This document shows positions 21,744 through 30,978 of a DNA stretch of 64,000 bases, one piece after another. Each line of letters starts with the position of its first letter. The stretch's first letter is position 1. The notes beneath the pieces were generated by a model that was not told the DNA's origin, made no database searches, and was given only the letters and a program-made list of their open reading frames with translations. Source of the DNA: Polyangiaceae bacterium (GTDB lineage Bacteria > Myxococcota_A > Polyangia > Polyangiales > Polyangiaceae); NCBI GenBank assembly GCA_019637295.1, contig JAHBVX010000001.1:347501-411500 (forward strand), read 5' to 3'. A program made the translations under genes and the position numbers.

Positions 21744-22809
21744 GGCAGATTCTAGCAGCACTGGCGGGGTCGGCGCGGCCGAATTGGGGCGAGCCGTGGC
21801 CCTGCCGGGGGACCGGGCGGTGGTACCCCAGATCTGCGCGTGCTGCGCGGCGGACGGGGTGCGAGGGGTCCTCGAGCGCCGCGGCGCGTCGGACGTGTTC
21901 ATCCCGTACTGCGATGCTTGTTTGCTGCACGCGGCGTCGGGGTTCACCCGCAACCTGGCCACGGCGCTGTCGAGCGTGCTGCTGGGCGTCGCATTTTCGT
22001 TGGCTTTGCCGTTGTGGAGCGACGCCTTGCCGCTCGGCTGGCACGTGACGATCGCGGTCGGCGCGGCGTCCGTGCCCGTCGCCATGCGTGCGTTCCTGTC
22101 TCCTCGTCGGCGCCCCGGGCACACCGCCTCCGGGCGCGCGGCCTTCTGGCAGTTCGATGGCACCCTTGGCTGCACCAACGCGACGTTCGCGACCGCGCTC
22201 GCCCGCGCCAACTCCGTGGAGTGTCACCCAGCGCGCGTGCGCGAGCCGCGGCTCGCGGTCTGGCTCTTCTGCGCGCCGCTGCTGGCCGTCGCGCTCGCGC
22301 CACTTGGGTACGGGCTCCACAATCCTCGCGTCCGAGTAGTCAACCTGAGCGCTGAACGAATCGCGCTCAGGCTCGAGGGCCGTACGCTGGGTACCGTGAT
22401 GCCGAGCAGCGCCGAGAGTCCAGCGGCTGGCGCCGTGCTGCGGGTACCTGCGGGAGAGCGCACCATCACCGTGGTGAGCGACGAGCGTGGGCAAGTCCTG
22501 AGCGAGGTGCGCGTCACCGTCGTCGCGGGTGCAATGCACTTGTTCGCGCCCGGGAGCGACGGGACCTGCTTCTGGCTCGAAGAGACCCTCTACGGTCGGG
22601 TCGACAGCGAGGCGCCGCGCCTCGAGCCGCTCACCGGCAGTGAGCGCTTCTGGGTCGTACCCGACGGTGTCGACACCTGGTTCGCTCCCAACCCACCTGC
22701 CGACGAGGACGGACGGTCCTCGGGCGGTTCGCTGCTCGCCATTCGCCAGGCGCCTTGTAATCGGGCTCCAAGCGCGACGGACGAGCGTGCAAAATCGCGA
22801 ACGAAGTAG
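21742..22809 (+). CDS. Zinc-ribbon-like two-TM membrane protein
   Basis: 355 aa from ATG 21742 (GGGAG about 8 nt upstream). The start codon shares two bases with the divergent kinase start. N-terminal Cys pairs (CACC ... CDAC, residues ~30-60) look like a small zinc ribbon. Two hydrophobic segments follow (LSSVLLGVAFSLALPLW paired with WHVTIAVGAASVPVAM), then after a soluble stretch a third (LAVWLFCAPLLAVALAPLGY). The C-terminal ~150 residues look beta-rich (RVVNLSAERIALRLEGR, TITVVSDERG). No family recognised. It lies 13 nt before grpE and may be transcribed with it. Confidence 0.7.
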
Positions 22810-22822
22810 TACTACTACCTCC

Positions 22823-23419
22823 GTGTCGGACGAATCAGAGAACAGTGCTTCCGAGGCACCTCCGCCCGCAGCCCCCGCCTCTTCACCGCCCGGGGAGCCG
22901 GCGGATGAGCCCGAGTCAGCCCCGGATCCGCTCGAAGCGGCGCGCGCCGAGCTGGCGAAGGTGCGTGAATCCTTGCTGCGCACGGCGGCGGATTTCGACA
23001 ACTTCCGCAAGCGGACCCGCAAGGAAATCCAAGACGCGGAGCACCGCGCGCGCGAGGAGCTCTTGCGGGAGCTGTTGCCTTTGTTCGACAACTTGGAGCG
23101 GGCCGAGCAGCACGCCCAGAAGGCGACGGACGTGCACGCGGTGGCAGAGGGGGTGAGGATGGTGCTCAAGATGTTTCACGACACCCTCGGTCGCATCGAC
23201 GTGCAGCGAGTGGAGTCGATCGGGCTTCCCTTCGACCCGTCTGTCCAGGAGGCCATCCAGCAGGTCGAGTCCGCGGACGTGCCCCCGGGTGCGGTCATCG
23301 CGGAAGTGCAGGCTGGCTACCGCTGGGGTGACCGGCTGGTCCGCCCCGCGATGGTGGTGGTGGCCAAGGCTCCGGCCGCCACCTCGGCACCCGAAGCGGT
23401 GGACGACGGCGGCTCCTGA
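22823..23419 (+). CDS. grpE: Nucleotide exchange factor GrpE
   Basis: 198 aa from GTG 22823; no in-frame ATG gives a better start. GrpE releases ADP from DnaK. A Pro/Ala/Glu-rich acidic N-terminus leads to the long coiled coil (LAKVRESLLRTAADFDNFRKRTRKE), then the four-helix/beta-wing part with the family signature (FHDTLGRIDVQRVESIGLPFDPSVQEAI ... GYRWGDRLVRPAMVVVAK). It lies 90 bp before dnaK on the same strand. This grpE-dnaK order also occurs around sglK/grpS of Myxococcus, a motility-related pair, but which copy this is cannot be told from here. Confidence 0.95.
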   Translation: MSDESENSASEAPPPAAPASSPPGEPADEPESAPDPLEAARAELAKVRESLLRTAADFDNFRKRTRKEIQDAEHRAREELLRELLPLFDNLERAEQHAQKATDVHAVAEGVRMVLKMFHDTLGRIDVQRVESIGLPFDPSVQEAIQQVESADVPPGAVIAEVQAGYRWGDRLVRPAMVVVAKAPAATSAPEAVDDGGS

Positions 23420-23509
23420 CAATTTTCCGCCCGTCGAGCTCGCCGCCCTCGTGGGAACGGAATCTCTTGGGTTTCTCGGGGCCGCCCGCGCTAAGCTGCG
23501 TCCCCGGCC

Positions 23510-25348
23510 ATGGGGAGAATCATCGGAATCGATCTCGGCACCACGAACTGCTGCGTCGCGGTCTTGGAGGGGACCTCGGCTGGTGGCGAGCCCGAAGTGC
23601 GCGTCATCCCGAACTCGGAGGGCGCACGCACCACACCCAGCGTGGTGGCCGTGTCGTCGAGCGGCGAGCGCCTCGTCGGACAAGTAGCCAAGCGCCAGTC
23701 TACGACCAATCCCGAGAACACCGTGTACGCGGTCAAGCGGCTGATGGGGCGGCAGTTTCAGGCCGAGGAGGTCCAGCGCCACACCGACGGGGTGGCGTAT
23801 CGCGTGGTCGCCCACGACAACGGGGATGCCTGGGTCCGGCTGGGTGGCAAAGACGTCTCACCGCCGGAGGTCAGCGCCATGATCCTGGCCAAGCTCAAGG
23901 AGACGGCCGAGGCTTTTCTGGGGGAGTCGGTGACTGAGGCCGTGGTCACCGTGCCGGCGTATTTCGACGACGCGCAGCGGCAGGCGACGAAGGATGCCGG
24001 GCGGATCGCCGGCCTCGACGTCAAGCGCATCTTGAACGAGCCCACCGCCGCGTCGCTCGCCTACGGGCTGGACAAGACTCAGTCCGAGCGCATCGCCGTG
24101 TACGACTTGGGAGGAGGCACCTTCGACATCTCGGTGCTGGAGATCGCGGGTGGCGTCTTCAACGTCAAGGCGACCGGCGGCGACACGCACCTTGGCGGCG
24201 AAGACTTCGACCTGCGAATCATCGATCGGCTCGCGGAGGAGTTCCACAAGGAGCACGGCATCGAGCTCAAGAAGGATCGCATGGCGCTGCAGCGCCTGAA
24301 GGAAGCGGCCGAGAAAGCCAAGCACGAGCTGAGTTCCTCGCTCGAGACGCAGATCAACGTCCCGTTCGTCTCTACCGGTCCCGCGGGGCCGGTGCATCTC
24401 GAGCGCATCATGAAGCGCAGCGAACTCGAGATCCTGACCCGCGACCTGATCGACCGCACGCTCGAGTCGTGTAAACGCGTGTTGGCGGACGCCAAGACGA
24501 CTGCTGACAAGATCGATCAAGTGGTCCTGGTGGGTGGCATGACGCGCATGCCCGCGGTCCAGCGCGCCGTGCGCGAGCTCTTCGGCAAGGACCCGAGCAA
24601 GGTGGTGAACCCGGACGAGGTCGTGGCCGTGGGTGCTGCGATCCAGGGTGGCGCGCTCGGTGGTCAGATCGCCGAGGTACTGCTGCTCGACGTCACTCCG
24701 CTCAGCATCGGCGTGGAGACGGGTGGCGGAGTGTTCACCAAGCTCATTCCGCGCAACACCACGGTGCCCACGGAGAAGAGCGAGATCTTCACCACCAGCG
24801 TGGACAACCAGCCGTTCGTTCCCATTCACGTGTTGCAGGGCGAGCGCGAGATGGCTGCTGACAACCGCAGCCTGGCGCGGTTCGAGCTGACCGGCATTCC
24901 CCCGGCCCCGCGCGGGGTCCCGAAGATCCACGTGGGCTTTCGCATCGACGCGAACGGGATCTTGAGCGTCGAGGCGAAGGATTTGGGTACCGGGCGGACG
25001 CAGGCGGTCAGCATCACCCCCACGAGCGGGCTCGCGCAGGACGAAGTGGACCAGTTGATCGCGGATGGCGAGCGCTACAAGACCGCGGACGCGCTCCGTC
25101 GCGACATGGCGGAGATGCGCAACCAGGCCGAGACGCTGATGTATACCACGGACCAAGCCATCGAAGCGTACGGAGACCTGCTCGACGCCGAGCGTATCGC
25201 CAACATTCGTAACGACGTTGGCGCGCTGCGGTCGGCGCTCGAGGGCGGCGCGGATCTCGAGACGGTGCGCGCCCTGTACACCCGACTCGAGGCGGCCACG
25301 TTCGAGATCGCGGAGGCCATGTATGGCGGCGATCAGAGCGACAGCTGA
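23510..25348 (+). CDS. dnaK: Chaperone DnaK (Hsp70)
   Basis: 612 aa, slightly shorter than E. coli DnaK (638). ATP-driven cytoplasmic foldase. Hsp70 signatures: IGIDLGTTN at the N-terminus, [16 protein letters not shown], and [14 protein letters not shown]. The substrate-binding domain follows the linker [14 protein letters not shown]; the C-terminal lid is short and lacks the usual EEVKD-like tail, ending GGDQSDS. A TAAGCT hexamer lies 12 nt before the ATG. There is no CIRCE element (the HrcA operator) in the 90-bp upstream gap, so control by HrcA is not indicated here. Confidence 0.96.
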   Translation: MGRIIGIDLGTTNCCVAVLEGTSAGGEPEVRVIPNSEGARTTPSVVAVSSSGERLVGQVAKRQSTTNPENTVYAVKRLMGRQFQAEEVQRHTDGVAYRVVAHDNGDAWVRLGGKDVSPPEVSAMILAKLKETAEAFLGESVTEAVVTVPAYFDDAQRQATKDAGRIAGLDVKRILNEPTAASLAYGLDKTQSERIAVYDLGGGTFDISVLEIAGGVFNVKATGGDTHLGGEDFDLRIIDRLAEEFHKEHGIELKKDRMALQRLKEAAEKAKHELSSSLETQINVPFVSTGPAGPVHLERIMKRSELEILTRDLIDRTLESCKRVLADAKTTADKIDQVVLVGGMTRMPAVQRAVRELFGKDPSKVVNPDEVVAVGAAIQGGALGGQIAEVLLLDVTPLSIGVETGGGVFTKLIPRNTTVPTEKSEIFTTSVDNQPFVPIHVLQGEREMAADNRSLARFELTGIPPAPRGVPKIHVGFRIDANGILSVEAKDLGTGRTQAVSITPTSGLAQDEVDQLIADGERYKTADALRRDMAEMRNQAETLMYTTDQAIEAYGDLLDAERIANIRNDVGALRSALEGGADLETVRALYTRLEAATFEIAEAMYGGDQSDS

Positions 25349-25392
25349 AGGTCTGTCGAGGGCCGTTCTCGAGTGGTCGAAGGCCCCCTCCG

Positions 25393-28300
25393 ATGTACGG
25401 TAGCCTCGGACGCTATCAGCTCGTCGAGCGCCTCGGGGAAGGTGGCTGGGGAGAGGTATTCAAAGCCAAGAGCTTCGGAGTCGAGGGCTTCGAGAAGATC
25501 ATCATCGTCAAGCGGGTGTTCGCGGAGCTGGCTGCGCACCCCGAGTTCGTGCAGGCGTTTCTGCGTGAGGCCAAGCGAGCGGTCTCCCTCAGCCACGCCA
25601 ACATCGTCCAGGTGTTCGATCTCGGGCGCGGGGACACGGAGCGCGGCGACTACTACCTCGCGGCAGAGTTCGTCGCGGGGATGGACCTCGAGAGCATGCT
25701 CGGGAGAGCCGAGCGCGAGGGGCCGCTACCCGTAGCGGTGGCACTGTACGTCACTGCGGAGCTCGCCCGCGCGCTCGACCACGGGCACCGCCGCCCGGAG
25801 CCCATCGTGCACGGCGACATCACGCCGTCGAACGTGCGGCTGAGTTGGGACGGGGAGGTCAAGCTCGCCGACTTCGCCGTCGGGCTAGCGCAGCTCGTCT
25901 TCCACCTGTCTTCCCCCGAGCTTGCACCCCGCATCGAGGGCAAGCTCGCCTACGCGAGCCCGGAGCTGCTCGCCGGGTCGCCGGTCACCGGTCGAAGTGA
26001 CGTGTACTCGCTCGGCGTGGTCCTGGCGCGCATGCTCGACGGCGCGGCTGCTCCACCGGGCTCGCTGCGACCCGACGTTCCGGACGCGCTCCGAGCGCTG
26101 CTGGCACGCATGCTCGCGCGAGATCCGGCGGGGCGCCCCGACGCGGCGCGGGTGTACGAAGAGGTCTTGCAGCTCGCGTACGCGACCGGCGCCCGCATGG
26201 GTGACGCCGAGCTCGCAGAGTTCCTGGAGAATCTTCGCGAGTCGTCCCCGCGGCCAGCCTTCGGTGGCGAGGCACTGGTGGACCCGGGTGAGGAGCAGGA
26301 CGTGGAGGTGTGGCTCGACCCAGGGCCCCCGTCGTCCGTGCCGCCGCCGCTCCAGGAACTCGCGTCGCTCTCGGACTCGCCCGAGCTCCCCTGTCTGGTG
26401 TTGTCGTATCGCACCTCGTCCTCCAAGGACGCGCTACTACGGGGACGTGCGACGACCTCGATCCTCAGCCACGGCGGCCGCGAGCTCGGCTCTGGCCCCG
26501 GCTGGGCGGCCTTCGTGTTTGGGCTCGAGCCGGAGGACACGCACGCGCTCGGCAACGCCGCGGCGGCTGCACTCAGCGCACTGCGCGCGATTGGGCCTCT
26601 GGCGCGGCCGTCGGCTGGGCTGGTGGCGGGTCGAGTGCACGTCAGCGAGGGTCTGGTGGACGACGGTCCGGAGCGCGACGCGCTGATCGCCTCCGCCCGA
26701 GCATTGGCGGAGACCGCGTCCGACGCCGTACTGGTCTCCGACGCTTGCGCGGCGGAGCTGCGCCGGTCCTTCATGCTCGTCCCGGCTCCGGGCGCGCGGG
26801 CGCAGACCCTCGGCGAGCCGAGGCCGCGGGAGCCGATTGGGGCATTCGTCGGGCGACGGCAGGAGCTGCGCTGGCTCTCGGAGCGGCTGGGCGAAGCCGG
26901 TCGCTCTGGGGTCGTGGCGCTGTCGCTCACGGGATCGCACGGCATCGGCAAGACACGCATACTGCTCGAGGCACAGCGAAGGGCACGGCGCGCCAAGCTC
27001 GACCTCGGCATCTTCATCGCGACGTGCCCGCCGGGCGGGCAGTCGCAGCCACTGTCGGGCGTCACCGCGATGCTCCGCGCGCTCACGGGCGTGCGGGACG
27101 GGGACTCGCTCGATGGCGTACTGTCGGTGCAGCCTCGCCTGCGTGCGCTTGGACTCCTCGAGGACGAGGCGGTCGCGCTGACATCGTTGCTCGGAGTCGG
27201 CCCCACGGGCTCCGACGCCGTCGTGCGCAGCGCGTTTGCCAAGGCCATCGGCTCGCTCGCGGCGGAGCGACTGCACGTGCTGGCTTGGGACGATGCGCAC
27301 GAGCTCGATCCGGCGAGCGCCGCCCTGTTGGCCGCGGCGACCGAGCGACTGCAGCGAGGCAGACTCGTACTCCTGTTCGCTGGTCGGAGCTTCACTGCAG
27401 CGGCGCTCACCAGCTTGCCGTCCTACGCGGAGTTCGAGATCGGCGCGCTCGACGAGGCGGACGCCGAGCGCTTGGTACGTCGGCGACTCGGCGTAGACGA
27501 AGTCCCGCGCCAGCTGCTCGCTCACGTTGCTACGCGCGCCCAGGGCCACCCGATGTTCATCGAGGAGCTGCTGCGCCACGCACTCGAGACTCGGGCCGTC
27601 ACGGTCGCCGAGCGCCGTGTGACGAAGTTCTCGGAAGCGCGTGCCTCACAGGTTCCAAGTTCGCTCAAGACCCTGCTGGCAACCCGGCTGCGCAATCTGC
27701 CGGACGCAGAGCGTGGCCTGCTGATCGCGGTCGCCATCCTGAGCCCGCCGGCGGAGCTCGCGGTCGTGGCGCAGATGCTCGAGCTGCCGCTCGGGACGCT
27801 GCAGACCATCAGCGAGCGGCTCGTGGAACGGGCCATCCTGGCCTGGGAAGGGAAGTCCCACGTCAGGTTCCACTCGCCCTTGGTGCGCGAGACGCTGATC
27901 GAGGAGCTGGCCCCGGAGCAGCGCAGCGAGCTCCACGAGCGCGCAGCGAACGCCTGGATGGTCGTGCTGGGACCGAGAACGGAGGAGCTCGCACACCGGA
28001 TCGGTCACCACCTGGCACTGGCGGGGCAGCCCGATCGGGCCGCGGGCTACTTCGCCACCAGCGGGTTCTTCCATCGCGACGCACATCGCCTGGACATAGC
28101 TGCGAGCTCTTTCATCCGCGCGCTACAGCTCGCAGACCTCTCCGCGCGCGGTGGCCGTCAGCTCGTGGAATGGATACAGGCGCTGTCACAGGTCATGCGC
28201 CACGTGCGCGCCGACTCGGCGCTACCCGAGTTGGTCCAGCGCCTGGGCGGACATTTGGTGCTCGACAAGAGCATCGACCCGCGGGACCGCGGCCAGATGG

Positions 28301-29145
28301 TGATCGACTTGGCGCTGAGCTTGGGCGCCATCCACCGCTACAAGGAGGCCCGGCGGATGCTGCAGCGCGCCGCCGACGCAGCCGCCTCCTGGCCGGATTT
28401 GGCGTTGTTCGCTCTCAGCGCCGAGGCTGAACTCGCGATTCGCCAGGGCGAGATGAAGCTCGCGGAGCAAGCGCTCGTCCGTGCGAGCGAGCTGCCCGCA
28501 GCGGATGCGCTCATGCATCATCGTCTGATGATCCTGACCGCACAGACGCGTGCAGGAGCGGGTCACACCGAGGCGGCGGAAGCACTGCTCGACGAGGCCG
28601 AGGCACAGGCTCCAGCCGACGACGTCGTGCTGCAGGGTGAACGCGCCAAGGTTCGCGCGCTGATCTACGGCTTTCGCGGGGACTGGCAACGTTGCGCGGA
28701 AGCTTCCGAGCGAGCAGCCGACCAGATGCGAAAGGCCGGGCTCTTGCACGAGGTCGCGGTCAACCTTCACAACCAAGGGGACTCGCTGCTGCGACTGAAT
28801 GAGCACGCCCGCGCCTACGCGGTGCTGAAGGCCTCGCTGGATGTGGCTGAGGAGATTGGCTCGGAGCGACTAGTCAACCTCAACGCGTTGATGCTCGGTT
28901 ACCTCGATGCGCTGCGCGGGGGCGATGCGGGTCGAGAGGCGATGGTGCGCGCACTGACGCGAGCCGAAGCGCAGAAGTGGACTTGGGACGTGGTCACTGG
29001 CCGGTACCTGCTTGGACGGCTACACCTCGACCGGGGAGACCGGACCAACGCCCGCCGCGAGCTGGCCCTTGCCAAGAGCCTGGCCAGCAGCACCAACAAT
29101 CGCGTCCTGCTCCGGGACTGCGAGGCCGCGCTAGCGCTGCTGTGA
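25393..29145 (+). CDS. Variant Ser/Thr kinase fused to cyclase-like, AAA ATPase and TPR regions
   Basis: 1250 aa, 44 nt after dnaK. The kinase domain (~5-270) has GEGGWGEV and the VKR lysine, but its catalytic loop reads HGDITPSN (His140-Gly141-Asp142) instead of HRDxKxxN, and DFG is DFA (160-162). The catalytic and Mg-binding Asp are kept, the loop Lys and Arg are not, so activity may be weak or absent. A cyclase-like segment (~340-470, with GWAAFVFGLEPED and AGLVAGRVHVSEG) leads to an AAA_16-type ATPase with Walker A GSHGIGKT (514-521), then TPR/helical repeats to the end. The order of parts matches the protein at 10868. Its position after grpE-dnaK suggests a stress-responsive link, which is inference. 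Confidence 0.9.
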   Translation: MYGSLGRYQLVERLGEGGWGEVFKAKSFGVEGFEKIIIVKRVFAELAAHPEFVQAFLREAKRAVSLSHANIVQVFDLGRGDTERGDYYLAAEFVAGMDLESMLGRAEREGPLPVAVALYVTAELARALDHGHRRPEPIVHGDITPSNVRLSWDGEVKLADFAVGLAQLVFHLSSPELAPRIEGKLAYASPELLAGSPVTGRSDVYSLGVVLARMLDGAAAPPGSLRPDVPDALRALLARMLARDPAGRPDAARVYEEVLQLAYATGARMGDAELAEFLENLRESSPRPAFGGEALVDPGEEQDVEVWLDPGPPSSVPPPLQELASLSDSPELPCLVLSYRTSSSKDALLRGRATTSILSHGGRELGSGPGWAAFVFGLEPEDTHALGNAAAAALSALRAIGPLARPSAGLVAGRVHVSEGLVDDGPERDALIASARALAETASDAVLVSDACAAELRRSFMLVPAPGARAQTLGEPRPREPIGAFVGRRQELRWLSERLGEAGRSGVVALSLTGSHGIGKTRILLEAQRRARRAKLDLGIFIATCPPGGQSQPLSGVTAMLRALTGVRDGDSLDGVLSVQPRLRALGLLEDEAVALTSLLGVGPTGSDAVVRSAFAKAIGSLAAERLHVLAWDDAHELDPASAALLAAATERLQRGRLVLLFAGRSFTAAALTSLPSYAEFEIGALDEADAERLVRRRLGVDEVPRQLLAHVATRAQGHPMFIEELLRHALETRAVTVAERRVTKFSEARASQVPSSLKTLLATRLRNLPDAERGLLIAVAILSPPAELAVVAQMLELPLGTLQTISERLVERAILAWEGKSHVRFHSPLVRETLIEELAPEQRSELHERAANAWMVVLGPRTEELAHRIGHHLALAGQPDRAAGYFATSGFFHRDAHRLDIAASSFIRALQLADLSARGGRQLVEWIQALSQVMRHVRADSALPELVQRLGGHLVLDKSIDPRDRGQMVIDLALSLGAIHRYKEARRMLQRAADAAASWPDLALFALSAEAELAIRQGEMKLAEQALVRASELPAADALMHHRLMILTAQTRAGAGHTEAAEALLDEAEAQAPADDVVLQGERAKVRALIYGFRGDWQRCAEASERAADQMRKAGLLHEVAVNLHNQGDSLLRLNEHARAYAVLKASLDVAEEIGSERLVNLNALMLGYLDALRGGDAGREAMVRALTRAEAQKWTWDVVTGRYLLGRLHLDRGDRTNARRELALAKSLASSTNNRVLLRDCEAALALL

Positions 29146-29213
29146 GGCGCCGTCCTCGCCTCCGCTGCCGGCGCCAGAGCCAGCCGAGCTGGCCCAGGCG
29201 CCGGGGGGCTCGC

Positions 29214-29423
29214 TCACGCGCTCTTGGCGCGCGGCTCGGGGCCGACGACGGACTCCAGATCCACTTTCGCGATTCCGGGGCCGTCCCCAGTCCAGACGGA
29301 TACCGTGGTGCTGCGTCGCGGAAAGACGGTATCGACCCGAACGATGCGGCCGACCCGTCCGTCTTTCAGCAGAACCTGCCGGCGATCCGTCATGTATTGA
29401 TGGATGTGCCGGATGTCTGACAT
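29214..29423 (-). CDS. Small unknown protein near dnaA
   Basis: 69 aa. I do not recognise a family. The sequence begins MSDIRHIHQYMTDRRQVLL and is basic, with a central beta-rich stretch (VLLKDGRVGRIVRVDTVF) like a small SH3-like or KOW-type barrel. Support for a real gene comes from a near-ideal promoter whose -10 box ends 6 nt before the ATG, and from non-random composition compared with flanking GC-rich sequence. It follows dnaA on the same strand, 115 bp downstream with its own promoter. The opposite-strand giant kinase ends 68 bp away. Confidence 0.6.
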   Translation of the reverse strand: MSDIRHIHQYMTDRRQVLLKDGRVGRIVRVDTVFPRRSTTVSVWTGDGPGIAKVDLESVVGPEPRAKSA

Positions 29424-29429
29424 GCCCCC

Positions 29430-29458
29430 AGTATAGGGTCCGGTTTCCGGCTTGTCAG
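29430..29458 (-). promoter_or_regulatory. Sigma-70-like promoter, predicted leaderless
   Basis: Minus strand: CTGACA (29458-29453), 17-nt spacer, TATACT (29435-29430), then 6 nt (GGGGGC) to the ATG at 29423. Both boxes are within one mismatch of consensus, and the expected transcription start falls on or beside the start codon. Confidence 0.7.
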
Positions 29459-29538
29459 GTTTTTGGCCGAGTTTCCCCGGAGATGTTGCCGGGCTGCCCC
29501 GGAAGGGACTCGCCCGGCCCGGCAGACAGGGTGCCCGA

Positions 29539-30978
29539 CTACTCCCCGCTGGAGGCCAGCTGTTGCTCGATGGCCTCGAGGTGAGCGTTGACCTGCGGAT
29601 CCTTGGCGCGCAGCTCCTCCACGCGGCGGACGGCGCTCATGACGGTGGTGTGATCGCGATTCCCGAAAGCACGCCCGAGCTCTGGGAAGCTCGACTTGAG
29701 CCGCTGGCGGCAGAGATACATCGCGACTTGGCGGGCGAAGGCCACGGACTTGTGCCGGTCCTTGCTGAGCAGCTCGGCGTTGGACATGCGGAAGTGCGTA
29801 CAGACGGCGCGCTGGATGTCCTCGACGCTGACCAGATCGGGTCGCTGCGGCGCGACGCGCGCGAGCTCAGCCTGTGCAAAGGCGAGGTCGACGGGACGGC
29901 CGGTCAGCGAGCTCTTCGCTGCCAGACGGATCAGCGCTCCCTCGAGCTCGCGAACGTTGCTCTTGACGGTCTGTGCCAGCATCACCGCCACGTCGTCGGT
30001 GAGTGGAATACCCTCGAGCTCGGCCTTCTTGCGCACGATGGCGACGCGAGTCTCGAGCTGGGGCACCTGGATGTCCGCGACGAGGCCCGACGTGAACCGG
30101 GAGACGAGTCGCTCCGGCATCCGCTGCAGCTGCTGCGGATACTTGTCGCTGGTCACGACGATGGGCTTGTCGGCATCCCGCAGCGCGTTGAACGTGTGGA
30201 AGAACTCTTCCTGAGTCTGCTCGCGGCCCGCGAGGAACTGGATGTCGTCCAAGAGCAACAGGTCGCACTGCTGGCGATAGCGAGACCGGAACTCGTCCAT
30301 CTTGTGGTGCTGCAACGCCTCGATGAACTCGTTCGTGAAGTGCTCCGCGGACACGTAGACCACGCGGGCGTCGGGACGATCCTCGAGCAACTTGTGCGCG
30401 ATGGCGTGCATCAGATGCGTCTTGCCCAGCCCGGTCCCGCCCGCGATGAACAGGGGATTGTAGCGAGGGCCTCCGCCGCCCGCCGAGGCCAGCGCCGCCG
30501 CGTAGGCCAGCTCGTTGGACGGGCCTACGACGAAGTTCGCGAAGGTGTGCTTGGGGTTCAGCACGGCCGAGAGGCGCTCGCGGTCAGCGGACACGAGCGA
30601 GGGACGGGGCTCCGACGTTGGCCCGGCGCTCGAGCGGCGGCGCCGGCTCGAGTGCGCCTTGGGCTCGCACAGGGGGCTGTCGAGCTCCGCCGAGACTCGC
30701 CACTCGACCCGCATGGGTGCGCCGAGGGACTGCTCCAGGTGGGCGACGAGGTCCGGTTGGAAGTGGGTCTTGACCCAGTCGCGCACGAACTCGTTCTGGG
30801 CGCAGAGCCGAAGGACGTTGGCGTCCATCCCATCCAGCTGAACGCTCGAAAACCACTGCTCGAAGGAGGAGGGGGAGCGGCTCCTTGTTCGCTCGAGCGC
30901 CCGGGCCCAAGCGCCCAGCTGTTTCGGGATCTCGTGCATCGGTGTCAGGGTGTCGTGAAATGCCTGCAATTGGGTCAC
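29539..30978 (-). CDS. dnaA: Chromosomal replication initiator DnaA
   Basis: 479 aa, GTG start with a G-rich Shine-Dalgarno (GGGGGGA) about 11 nt upstream. Domain I (SFEQWFSSVQ ... FVRDWVKTHF) binds DnaB/regulators; a linker of ~60 residues is rich in Arg/Ser; domain III is the AAA+ core (TFANFVVGPSNELAYAAA, Walker A GGTGLGKTH, Walker B LLLLDDIQFLAG); domain IV carries the DnaA-box-binding signature (NRDHTTVMSAVRRVEEL). DnaA-ATP opens the origin. The usual neighbours dnaN, recF, gyrB, rpmH and rnpA are absent; instead a 509-bp non-coding region with DnaA boxes lies upstream. Confidence 0.97.
   Translation of the reverse strand: MTQLQAFHDTLTPMHEIPKQLGAWARALERTRSRSPSSFEQWFSSVQLDGMDANVLRLCAQNEFVRDWVKTHFQPDLVAHLEQSLGAPMRVEWRVSAELDSPLCEPKAHSSRRRRSSAGPTSEPRPSLVSADRERLSAVLNPKHTFANFVVGPSNELAYAAALASAGGGGPRYNPLFIAGGTGLGKTHLMHAIAHKLLEDRPDARVVYVSAEHFTNEFIEALQHHKMDEFRSRYRQQCDLLLLDDIQFLAGREQTQEEFFHTFNALRDADKPIVVTSDKYPQQLQRMPERLVSRFTSGLVADIQVPQLETRVAIVRKKAELEGIPLTDDVAVMLAQTVKSNVRELEGALIRLAAKSSLTGRPVDLAFAQAELARVAPQRPDLVSVEDIQRAVCTHFRMSNAELLSKDRHKSVAFARQVAMYLCRQRLKSSFPELGRAFGNRDHTTVMSAVRRVEELRAKDPQVNAHLEAIEQQLASSGE

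Noticed and set aside
23420-23509. Search for a CIRCE/HrcA operator between grpE and dnaK
   Set aside because: No TTAGCACTC-N9-GAGTGCTAA or close variant is present.
25343-25357. 15-bp identity (agctgaaggtctgtc) with the left end of structured-repeat copy 1
   Set aside because: Only the first 15 bp match, and part of that is a common gene-end sequence; the rest shows no repeat blocks. It may be a remnant but cannot be called a third copy.
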